Shown in pieces: positions 13,607-21,159 of a stretch of DNA of 64,000 bases. Numbering within the stretch: position 1 is the stretch's first letter; each line of letters begins with the position of its first letter. The DNA comes from an uncultured Eubacteriales bacterium (lineage in GTDB: Bacteria > Bacillota > Clostridia > Oscillospirales > CAG-272), in contig CAKRTQ010000012.1 in assembly GCA_934402395.1 (NCBI GenBank), forward strand, positions 13,269 to 77,268, in the 5' to 3' direction. The translations under genes and the position numbers were made by a program. A model generated the notes under the pieces. The model did not search any database. It saw only the letters and a list, made by a program, of their open reading frames with translations, and was not told where the DNA came from.

Positions 13607-14343
13607 AACGCTTTTTTACTTTTCTGAAAACCGAGCTGCGGCTCAGTCTGCGGGATATGAATATGCCGATCTTCGCCGTTATTATGCCACTGATCGTCTT
13701 TGTCATTCTCGGTATGGTCAACGGTGCAAACCCGGCGTATGACGGCGCGGATTATACATTTCTTGAGCAGTCCTTCGGCGCGGTCGGCGCAATTGCGATC
13801 TGTGCGAGCGGACTCATGGGTCTGCCGCTGGCAGTATCGGGCTTGCGGGAACTGAAAATTCTCAAGAGACTGCGCGTTACGCCGGTCAGTCCCGTGTTCA
13901 TTCTCGGGATAGAGCTTTTGATGTATGTCATCTACTGTGCGGTGTCCCTTGCAACGCTGGCAGTTGCGGCGCTTTTGTTCGGAGTAAAACTGCACGGCTC
14001 GCTTCTCGCTTTCCTCGGAAGCTGGGTGCTTACCATGCTCTCGACCCTGTCGGTCGGTATGCTGGTAGGCGGTATTGCAAAGAACACAAAGCAGGCAAGC
14101 ATCATTGCGGGTGTTCTTTATTTCCCGATGCTTGTTTTCTCTGGCACGACACTGCCCATCGAGGTTATGCCGAAGGCAATGCAGAAAGTCGTCAGTTTCT
14201 TCCCATTAACACAAGGACTTACGATGATGAAGAACGCGTTTCTCGGCATCGGCATGGACAGTATTCTAATTCCGGTCTGTGTCATGCTCGGAGTTACCGC
14301 GCTCTGCATCGTTCTCTCTGTACGCTTCTTCCGGTGGGAATGA
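13603..14343 (+). CDS. ABC-2 type exporter permease
   Basis: 246 residues with six predicted membrane segments and the ABC-2 layout, including the conserved late stretch LTQGLTMMKNAFLG. It pairs with the ATPase encoded just upstream (4-base overlap). A terminator follows at 14368. Confidence 0.9.
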   Translation: MKRFFTFLKTELRLSLRDMNMPIFAVIMPLIVFVILGMVNGANPAYDGADYTFLEQSFGAVGAIAICASGLMGLPLAVSGLRELKILKRLRVTPVSPVFILGIELLMYVIYCAVSLATLAVAALLFGVKLHGSLLAFLGSWVLTMLSTLSVGMLVGGIAKNTKQASIIAGVLYFPMLVFSGTTLPIEVMPKAMQKVVSFFPLTQGLTMMKNAFLGIGMDSILIPVCVMLGVTALCIVLSVRFFRWE

Positions 14344-14367
14344 CCCGATACACCGTTGAAACGGACG

Positions 14368-14402
14368 ATCAAAAGGAGCCGCCGGGCTCCTTTTGATTTT
14401 TT
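14368..14402 (+). terminator. Intrinsic terminator after the ABC exporter operon
   Basis: A perfect 13-bp stem (14368-14380 with 14385-14397; core AAAAGGAGCC/GGCTCCTTTT) with a GCCG loop is followed by a T-run. Confidence 0.9.
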
Positions 14403-14502
14403 GCGCCGCCGGGCGGTCCTCCTGCGAAAAATACTGTGTGCCCGCGTTATATATTTTGGAGAGAACTCCGCAATACAACAACGATGCCGAGGTGGATGAA
14501 GA

Positions 14503-15387
14503 ATGGTCAACGGGATCACAAGAGTCATATTGATTATTATACTGTGCGCTGTTTGCATGGCAGTTCCTGCGCGGCTTGCGCCGCCTGAGTCGGGCGACTA
14601 TTGCCGCATTGACGGAAAAAACATATATTTTGTGGCTGACAGTGAAAAGGAAAAATGGCGCGAGCCGCTCAAAAAACTGATACTCAGGAGCGAGGCGGCG
14701 TTCGAGGCAGAAGGCAGGTCAACCGACTACACATCAGACGATGATGTGCTTATTGCCGCGAGTTGGGGCGGCGGTCTTTTTGACGTGAACCGCGACGGAG
14801 TGCCCGAGCTTTTTATATTCGGGCATGATGCCACCGGGTCATCCGGCGTTATAGGATACAGCGTCTTTGACATCTGCACCGGCAGGGAGATCGGAAATAT
14901 CGACTCGGGCTGGGACAGGTCGCTGTGCTGGTACTATGAGCGTTCCACCGGTGCGGCGGTCCCTCTCGGCAAATATACCGAGAGAAACGGGTGGGATTCG
15001 GACTATTTCAGGATAACCGGATTCAGGCAGGGGCAAAATGGGCGATACCGCGAATACGACATTTTTACCGAGTTTTACATTGAACACAGGTTTGACGTCA
15101 CACTGCCCGATCTGAGATGCAACGATTCGGTGACATTTTGCATTGACGGAGGAATTGTGGACTCAAATACATACAGAATTGAGTTTGAGGAATATTTTAA
15201 TGATCATGTGCGCATGCCCGAAACCGAATTCAGGCTGGTCGAATGGTGGGGTATGTGGGAAAATGAAACCGAGCGTGCGGACGGAAAAAAGATAAGCGAG
15301 ATCATTGCGGAAAAGAAGGTCGAGGCATTGCTCGGTACATCGCAAAAGTTTTTAATGCCTGTGCGCGGCGGGGAGGAAATATCATGA
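14503..15387 (+). CDS. Secreted or membrane-anchored protein of unknown function
   Basis: 294 residues with an N-terminal hydrophobic segment (about 5-24), either a signal peptide or an anchor. A segment DVNRDGVPELFIFG (about residue 95) resembles Ca2+-binding FG-GAP/VCBS-type loops, but only one is seen. No family was recognised. It overlaps the sirtuin gene by 4 bases. Confidence 0.6.
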   Translation: MVNGITRVILIIILCAVCMAVPARLAPPESGDYCRIDGKNIYFVADSEKEKWREPLKKLILRSEAAFEAEGRSTDYTSDDDVLIAASWGGGLFDVNRDGVPELFIFGHDATGSSGVIGYSVFDICTGREIGNIDSGWDRSLCWYYERSTGAAVPLGKYTERNGWDSDYFRITGFRQGQNGRYREYDIFTEFYIEHRFDVTLPDLRCNDSVTFCIDGGIVDSNTYRIEFEEYFNDHVRMPETEFRLVEWWGMWENETERADGKKISEIIAEKKVEALLGTSQKFLMPVRGGEEIS

Positions 15388-16106
15388 ACGAAACAGAAGA
15401 ACTCAAAAGCATCATATACGGTGCGCGGAACGCGGTGTTTTTCGGCGGCGCGGGAGTGTCTACCGGCAGCGGCATCCCAGATTTTCGCGGCAGCGGCGGA
15501 CTTTACACCTCGGCAGACGAAGAAGAACGCCCCGAGACCATTCTTTCGGGAACTTATCTCTGCCGGTATCCCGAAAAATTCTTCAAATACTATAAGACAC
15601 ATATGATCTATCCGGATGCGCACCCGAACATGGCGCATATCGCACTTGCGGAGCTTGAGCGCGCGGGGCATCTTTCTGCGGTCGTGACCCAGAATATAGA
15701 CGGTCTGCACACGGCGGCAGGCAGCGGCAATGTGCTTGAGCTGCACGGCTCGGTTGGGCGCAACTTTTGCACATGCTGCGGCAAGGAATATCCGCTTTCG
15801 TATATTACGGGGGCAGACGGAGTTCCGCGCTGCGAAAAATGCGGGGGAATGGTCCGCCCCGACGTTGTGCTGTACGGAGAGGGGCTTGATTCGCGCGTAT
15901 GGAATATGGCAGAGGAGGCGATCTCGAATGCCGATGTGCTGATCGTTGGCGGAACGTCGCTGACAGTTTATCCTGCCGCAGGGCTTGTGAGCGGTTTTTC
16001 CGGCGAGCACCTTGTCATAATAAACCGCACACCGACTCCGTACGACGGATTGGCGGAGCTTGTCATACGCGACCCGATCGAAGATGTGCTTGGCTGTATG
16101 ATCTGA
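15384..16106 (+). CDS. cobB: NAD-dependent protein deacylase, sirtuin
   Basis: Sir2-family enzymes remove acyl groups from lysines using NAD+. Seen here are the NAD-binding GAGVSTGSGIPDFRG (residues about 20-34), TQNIDGLH, the catalytic histidine in LELHGSV, and two cysteine pairs (CTCC and CEKC) for zinc. A late GGTSLTVYPA motif closes the Rossmann fold. At 240 residues it has normal bacterial length. It is encoded with a secreted unknown protein (4-base overlap) and ends before a bidirectional terminator. The symbol is assigned by family only. Confidence 0.93.
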   Translation: MNETEELKSIIYGARNAVFFGGAGVSTGSGIPDFRGSGGLYTSADEEERPETILSGTYLCRYPEKFFKYYKTHMIYPDAHPNMAHIALAELERAGHLSAVVTQNIDGLHTAAGSGNVLELHGSVGRNFCTCCGKEYPLSYITGADGVPRCEKCGGMVRPDVVLYGEGLDSRVWNMAEEAISNADVLIVGGTSLTVYPAAGLVSGFSGEHLVIINRTPTPYDGLAELVIRDPIEDVLGCMI

Positions 16107-16160
16107 ATCGGAGCGTATTGCGGAATTTATTTCGGATATTCTTCGTGCGTAATGACAAAA

Positions 16161-16208
16161 AATGAAGCTGTTAAAAAACTCATTTTTGAGTTTTTTAACA
16201 GCTTCATT
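16161..16208. terminator. Perfect 48-base palindrome, bidirectional terminator (AAAACTCA core)
   Basis: Two 22-base arms around TTTT. Inner core AAAAAACTCA/TGAGTTTTTT, outer arms AATGAAGCTGTT/AACAGCTTCATT. It lies between convergent genes (sirtuin + and anti-sigma -), so it can serve both. Confidence 0.85.
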
Positions 16209-16260
16209 AAAAGCTCTGTAAAAAAAATCACGCGTGTCGGCGAGCTTACAATGCACGCGT

Positions 16261-16533
16261 TCACCGTTCGCCGTCGTAGTCCTCGCTGTGTGCGGGCTTT
16301 TTGTCGGCATCTGCCTTGTTTTTTTGATACAAGGCAATATAGCTGCGAAATTCTGCTTCAAGGTTCATGAGATGAAACTCATCATATATGTCCTGGAATG
16401 CCTGAACGAGCTTCAGGCATTCCGGGCATTGGCAGATATGTTTGTTAACGGTTGTTACCAGTTCGTCGGAGTCCTCAGTTGCCTCCGTCAATGATACGAA
16501 ATCAATGATCTCGTCAACTGTTAAGTGGTCCAT
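16261..16533 (-). CDS. Putative anti-sigma factor with HxxxCxxC zinc motif
   Basis: 90 residues. The motif HICQCPECLKL (about 32-42) fits the zinc-binding anti-sigma pattern; no membrane segment follows, so it is a soluble type. It starts after GGAGGGG and overlaps the end of the sigma-like gene by 20 bases, which supports a sigma/anti-sigma pair. Confidence 0.6.
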   Translation of the reverse strand: MDHLTVDEIIDFVSLTEATEDSDELVTTVNKHICQCPECLKLVQAFQDIYDEFHLMNLEAEFRSYIALYQKNKADADKKPAHSEDYDGER

Positions 16534-17401
16534 TTCCGCCCCTCCTTGAAATCGGATTTCCCTTGGGTTTGTTGTCGTCGTCGGACATATCGCTGCCGGC
16601 GGCGCTTTTTCTGATAAGTGTGTTCATGCGGTTTGTCCAGTCACTTACTGATTTTTTGGGTGAGACCTCACCGTTGTATTTCATAAAGAAATCGCGGTAT
16701 AGGGTTTCACTATATGTAACGTTTCCGGAGTGCGTTTTTCGCAGCTTGCGGAGAATTTTTTCATTTTCTTCGGGAGAAATTTCAAGCCAGTCGATGCTTT
16801 TCGATGCTTCAACGATCATAGCGTACATCTCGCCGAGCGTTTTGTCTGCAAATTTTTCCGCAACGTAGCCGGTGGCTTGTGAGGAATTTTTGTTGCATTG
16901 GACGGTAAGAATGCAATATGCCATCCATGTGAGCGTTTTGTAGACCGCGCTGTCGCAGGAGAGAACGGTGGCAACACATTGCTTCAGCCTTTCGCAATGC
17001 ATCTCGCGTTCGCGGTGTATTTCATCGGCGCTGTCCTTTATCTCACGCATCCCCTCATCATCTATATCCGCGCTCTGCGTTGCCTCGCGCGTGCGTTTGC
17101 TCAGTGCATCGAGGAATGTATTGTGTGCGATCCTGCACATCCAGCTTTGCAGGTCAGCCGGTTTTTTTTCTTTGGGCTCTCTGAGTATGAATCCGGAAAG
17201 GATGAAACGCGTAAGCTTATACACGGTATCCTGGAGTATATCGTCTTCCGATCCGCTCCCGCGCATAATGGGACTGCCGTAGCATAGCTGTGCAATGTAC
17301 GGGGGCAGGGTGCGGTAGGCCGTTTTGCACAGAACATCGTAGGGCTTGTTTTTGGTTACTTCGAGGATGATCATTTCAAGTTCTTGCTGCGTAGGTAACA
17401 T
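16514..17401 (-). CDS. ECF-like RNA polymerase sigma factor
   Basis: About 295 residues; the start at 17401 follows GGAGGAAGGA, favoured over the ATG at 17437. Region 2 features are visible: EDDILQDTVYKL (like the DLLQET of ECF sigmas) and SWMCRIAHNTFLDALSKR. The C-terminal part is diverged, with a basic tail, and region 4 is not clear, so it may be an unusual ECF type. It is probably co-transcribed with the anti-sigma gene. The regulon is unknown. Confidence 0.65.
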   Translation of the reverse strand: MLPTQQELEMIILEVTKNKPYDVLCKTAYRTLPPYIAQLCYGSPIMRGSGSEDDILQDTVYKLTRFILSGFILREPKEKKPADLQSWMCRIAHNTFLDALSKRTREATQSADIDDEGMREIKDSADEIHREREMHCERLKQCVATVLSCDSAVYKTLTWMAYCILTVQCNKNSSQATGYVAEKFADKTLGEMYAMIVEASKSIDWLEISPEENEKILRKLRKTHSGNVTYSETLYRDFFMKYNGEVSPKKSVSDWTNRMNTLIRKSAAGSDMSDDDNKPKGNPISRRGGNGPLNS

Positions 17402-17466
17402 TGCTTTTTCCTTCCTCCGCACCGTGTGTGCGGACATTGTATTTTGGGGCTCTTATGACAATTTAT

Positions 17467-17495
17467 ATTATAGCGCGAAAATTGTCAAGTGTCAA
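17467..17495 (-). promoter_or_regulatory. Sigma-A promoter of the sigma/anti-sigma genes
   Basis: On the minus strand TTGACA (17495-17490), a 17-base spacer and TATAAT (17472-17467). A second TTGACA copy lies inside the spacer, giving a TTGACAC-TTGACA direct repeat. Confidence 0.8.
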
Positions 17496-17873
17496 GTGCT
17501 TCTGCGCAATTAAATGATTTTTGTGACATTTTACCCAACTGAATCGCGAAAAAGTTTTTTTATTCATCATGAAATGGATTTTTATTCACTTCGGGACGAA
17601 GATGACGCGATATATGGAAAGCAATAGGTGGTTTTTTCCGAAAAACGGCGCACAAAAATGCATATGAAGTGCCGAAATTTATCTCGCAAAAAAATAAGTC
17701 GATGCGAAAAAACGGTTTTTTACGTGTTTTTGTATATGTCGGCATGCCGGACGAAGCGAAAAGCCTGTAATGAACGGAACTTTTTGTGAAAATGCGTGTT
17801 CCGCGCGAAATTCCGTGCCGCGTGCCGTTAAAGTATATTGCGGACGCAATGAACCGCGAAAGGAGATCATAAA
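17496..17873. other. AT-rich intergenic stretch without gene
   Basis: Only short frames are open in either direction and none has a ribosome binding site. A promoter for the ADP-ribosylglycohydrolase gene must lie here; GTATAT near 17832 is a weak -10 candidate. Several GCGAAAAA-like words recur without clear structure. Confidence 0.5.
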
Positions 17874-18683
17874 ATGCTTGGTGCAATAATAGGAGATATA
17901 GTAGGTTCGGTATACGAATTGGGGGCTGACAAAACAAAACGCTTCCCGCTGTTTTCACCCGGCTGTTCACCCACAGATGACAGTCTGATGACAATGGCGG
18001 TTGGCGTTACCTGTGTGTCGGCTGATATCCGCATGGAGAGCGAATTCAAAAGAATGCTCTCCGAGATGATGCGCGAGATCGGAAGACAATATCCCGATGC
18101 AGGTTACGGCAGCCGCTTTTTTGATTGGCTCACCGACGACGATGCCGGCGCATACGGAAGCTACGGCAACGGCGCCGCCATGCGCGTTTCGCCTGTGGCA
18201 TATGCTGCCGGAAGCCTTGAAGAGGCAGAGAGGCTTGCGCGGTGGAGTGCCGAGATCACGCACGATCATCCGGAAGGGATAAAGGGCGCCATGGCGACCG
18301 CAGCGGCGATATTTCTTGCGCTTGATGGACACGACAAGGATGAGATACGTGCGTATATCGAAAACAGGTATTATGATCTGGACTTTACACTTGATGAAAT
18401 ACGCCCGACGTACGAATTCGATGTGAGCTGCGAGGGCAGCGTGCCGCAGGCAATAGAGTGCTTTCTTGAGGCGGACAGCTTTGAGGATGCCCTGCGCAAC
18501 GCGGTATCGCTTGGCGGCGACTGCGACACGATGGCGGCGATCGCGGGTGCGATAGCAGAGGCATTCTACGGCATTCCCGACGATATCGCAGAGCGCGCGT
18601 TCGGATATATGGATGATACCGAAAAAGAATTATATTATGAATACGCAGACTGGCTTTACGGTCTGCACGGGGAGAAGAAATGA
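17874..18683 (+). CDS. ADP-ribosylglycohydrolase family protein
   Basis: DraG-like enzymes remove ADP-ribose from proteins or nucleic acid using two Mg2+ ions. The metal motifs are present: GAIIGDIVGSVYE at the start, PTDDSLMTMAV (about residue 37), YGNGAAMRVSP, and GGDCDTMAAIAGAIAEAFYG near 210. 269 residues is normal. The start follows AAAGGAG. It overlaps the metallophosphoesterase gene by 4 bases and leads a run of genes that ends with the VirD4-like ATPase. Confidence 0.92.
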   Translation: MLGAIIGDIVGSVYELGADKTKRFPLFSPGCSPTDDSLMTMAVGVTCVSADIRMESEFKRMLSEMMREIGRQYPDAGYGSRFFDWLTDDDAGAYGSYGNGAAMRVSPVAYAAGSLEEAERLARWSAEITHDHPEGIKGAMATAAAIFLALDGHDKDEIRAYIENRYYDLDFTLDEIRPTYEFDVSCEGSVPQAIECFLEADSFEDALRNAVSLGGDCDTMAAIAGAIAEAFYGIPDDIAERAFGYMDDTEKELYYEYADWLYGLHGEKK

Positions 18684-19366
18684 TACATATTACCGGTGAC
18701 ACACACGGAGACAGAGGACGGTTCGATAAGGGCGTGATGCACGGTGAACCGCAGTGGGGAACGGATGATATTCTGATGATATGCGGCGATTTCGGATACA
18801 TTTTTTCCGGCAGCGACTATGAGCGCACATTTCTTGACCGGTTGGCGGAAAAACCGTACACAGTATGCTTTTGCGACGGAAATCACGAAAATTTCCCTGC
18901 GTTAAATGCTTTTCCCGAAGAGTGGTGGAACGGCGGCAGAGTACACAGGATACGCCGCAACATCCTGCATCTTGAACGCGGACAGGTGTTCGGCATAGAA
19001 GACAAAAGCTTTTTCGTGATGGGAGGCGCGTACAGTCCCGACAGGGCGATGCGCCGCGAGGGCATCTCGTGGTGGCGCGAAGAGCTGCCGGACGCGCAGG
19101 CATACAGCGAGGCATGGCGTAATCTCGACGCAGTGGGAAACTCGGTGGATTACATTGTGACACACACTGCGCCCGCCGCTGTTGTGCGTGCTTTTGCGTG
19201 TGTATCGCCGGATCTGGATGCGCCGGGGGCGGAGCTTGGCGGCTTTCTGGATGATGTCATGCGCCGTGTCCGCTTCAGACGCTGGTATTTCGGGCACTGG
19301 CATACAGACAGGGAGGTGCGCGGCAGGTTCCGTGCACTTTGGTATGATGTTGAAGATATAGAATGA
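18680..19366 (+). CDS. Metallophosphoesterase
   Basis: 228 residues with the calcineurin-like motifs in order: GDTHGD, CGDFGY, GNHEN, VTHTAP and GHWH. These bind two metal ions and hydrolyse phosphate esters. It is likely cytoplasmic. It overlaps the ADP-ribosylglycohydrolase by 4 bases (ATGA); the pair could act in sequence on ADP-ribose products, an inference from position only. Confidence 0.92.
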   Translation: MIHITGDTHGDRGRFDKGVMHGEPQWGTDDILMICGDFGYIFSGSDYERTFLDRLAEKPYTVCFCDGNHENFPALNAFPEEWWNGGRVHRIRRNILHLERGQVFGIEDKSFFVMGGAYSPDRAMRREGISWWREELPDAQAYSEAWRNLDAVGNSVDYIVTHTAPAAVVRAFACVSPDLDAPGAELGGFLDDVMRRVRFRRWYFGHWHTDREVRGRFRALWYDVEDIE

Positions 19367-19388
19367 CTTCTGCAAGGAGGAAGGAAAA

Positions 19389-20219
19389 ATGAACGAAACG
19401 GTCAAAAGGCAGATCCTGCTTGAGTATTTTGACACGGTGTCCTACATCATGAGCTACGAGTGGAATGACGAATTCAAAAAGATCGCGGTCGGTATCATCG
19501 GCTTGCTTGCCGATATTTACGGCGTGCCCGATGCAGCGGAAGAATGCACGGAGATGACGGAGAAAGTGGCAAATCTACAGACCGTGCAGGACATTGCCCT
19601 CATGGCAGGCGACGAAATTGCGTCGTCGGTCGCGTTTACCGTCAAGGCGTCATATATTACCGCAAATGATATCAGGATGCAAAGGATATTCGATCACGGC
19701 ATAGCGGTGATGGCGGTAAAGAGGGCAGCCGAGGAAGGGGAGAGAAGCGCGTGCCGTCTCTGGGCGTGCATGAACTGGCTGGGCAGCTTCCCCGAAGCCG
19801 ACCGCAGGCGCGCGGTCGAGGTGTGGAAAACGCTTGCGGCATCATGCGAAATATCCGCGGTAAAAGCGCTTGTGTATGCGTACGGTGTTATGGGTGACAC
19901 GGCGGAAAGAGATATGTGGGCTGCCGTGGGAGAGGCGCTTGAGAACGCATCGCGGAATTTTCTTCCGCTCGTGCTTCCGGACGGCAATGACAGGTGCGGC
20001 GGGCGCGCTGTAATGCTGGCGGATCTGATACTTGCCGCAGCAGGCAGAAGGAACACGTCTGCCGAAGCATCGCGCAATATTGACCGCGCAATGGCGTATT
20101 ATATTCTTTACTGCGACGGACTTTTTGAAGAAAAGCTTGCGCGTGTATCATCGCAGGGGAGCTTTTACCCGCTCGTGTGGGAATGCCGCAGATTTGAAAA
20201 CTCAAAATTCGGCTTTTGA
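19389..20219 (+). CDS. Helical protein of unknown function
   Basis: 276 residues, mostly alpha-helical, with alanine-rich paired helices in the middle (about 115-200) that could be SEL1/TPR-like, but no consensus repeat is clear. No membrane segment. A strong GGAGGAAGG precedes the ATG. It lies in the operon between the metallophosphoesterase and a basic small protein. Confidence 0.6.
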   Translation: MNETVKRQILLEYFDTVSYIMSYEWNDEFKKIAVGIIGLLADIYGVPDAAEECTEMTEKVANLQTVQDIALMAGDEIASSVAFTVKASYITANDIRMQRIFDHGIAVMAVKRAAEEGERSACRLWACMNWLGSFPEADRRRAVEVWKTLAASCEISAVKALVYAYGVMGDTAERDMWAAVGEALENASRNFLPLVLPDGNDRCGGRAVMLADLILAAAGRRNTSAEASRNIDRAMAYYILYCDGLFEEKLARVSSQGSFYPLVWECRRFENSKFGF

Positions 20220-20241
20220 ATCATAAAGGAGAGAGATAGCC

Positions 20242-20571
20242 ATGTCTGAAAAAAATAAGCTCCCGCCGGTGTCGGCGGCGGAAGGACATAAACCGAGCGG
20301 ACGGCGTGCGGCGGGATCGCTCTACGGACGCGTGCTGTTCGATATAAAAAAAGTGCCGGCGGCAAAGACGGGGATCAATATTATATTTGTCGGAGGAGCG
20401 CATAAAAAAGCGCGTGCGGTAATGCTTCGCGCAATGCGCCGCATGGCACGGAACGGGACCGGGGGAAGACTGAAAGCAAAGCTGCTTCGGGCATGGTTTT
20501 ATGCCGGCGGAAGCAGACCGCAAGCAAGGACAAACGGCACAAATGCAAAGAAATGGGAGGGTGCAAAATGA
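20242..20571 (+). CDS. Small, very basic protein of unknown function
   Basis: 109 residues rich in Lys and Arg, with one short hydrophobic stretch (INIIFVGG, about 46-53). The ATG follows AAAGGAGAG and the stop overlaps the ClpP-like start (ATGA). The charge suggests nucleic-acid binding, but nothing more can be said. Confidence 0.5.
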   Translation: MSEKNKLPPVSAAEGHKPSGRRAAGSLYGRVLFDIKKVPAAKTGINIIFVGGAHKKARAVMLRAMRRMARNGTGGRLKAKLLRAWFYAGGSRPQARTNGTNAKKWEGAK

Positions 20572-21140
20572 AGGCAACAGGTACATACGGCTGGGACGGC
20601 GAAGAATTCCTTATAAAAACAAGAACGGTTTTCCTGTACGGGGAAATAAATGCGGCGGCGGCATATGAGGTTGGGTGCAGGCTGAAATATCTTGATTTTA
20701 TTGACCCGCATGAGCCGATAACGCTTGAAATCAATTCTCCCGGCGGCGAGGTGTCATCCGGGCTTGCCATTATCGACACCATGAACTGCATCGGCGCGCC
20801 CGTGCGGGTCGTGGTATGCGGAATGGCGGCAAGCATGGCGGCTCTGATCGTGGCTTCGGGCTCAAAGGGAATGCGCGGCGCGCTGCCGAACAGTAATATT
20901 ATGATCCACCAGCCGCTCGGCGGTCTGGGCATATCGCAGGCATCGGACATTGACATTTACGCAAAAAACATTGTCAGGACAAAAAGACTTCTGAACGGCA
21001 TACTGGCGGATGCCTGCGGAAAGGACATTTCCGAGATCGAAAACGATACCGACAGAGATTACTATCTTAATGCCCGCGAGGCACTTGAATACGGAATAAT
21101 CGACTTTATAGTCGGTCCCGGAAAGACCGTGAGGACTTGA
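20568..21140 (+). CDS. ClpP-like serine protease
   Basis: 190 residues with the ClpP fold. The motifs are NSPGGEV, the catalytic serine (Ser89) in CGMAASMA, the catalytic histidine (His114) in MIHQPLGG, and an acidic residue in DTDRDYYLNAREALEYGIID (Asp162 or Asp164). The start is at 20568 (after GGGAGGG), not at an earlier ATG. The sequence around the serine and the genetic setting differ from housekeeping clpP, which is usually next to clpX or tig. Here it stands before a VirD4-like ATPase and may process a substrate of that system. Confidence 0.88.
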   Translation: MKATGTYGWDGEEFLIKTRTVFLYGEINAAAAYEVGCRLKYLDFIDPHEPITLEINSPGGEVSSGLAIIDTMNCIGAPVRVVVCGMAASMAALIVASGSKGMRGALPNSNIMIHQPLGGLGISQASDIDIYAKNIVRTKRLLNGILADACGKDISEIENDTDRDYYLNAREALEYGIIDFIVGPGKTVRT

Positions 21141-21159
21141 ACGCGAAAAGGAGATAAAT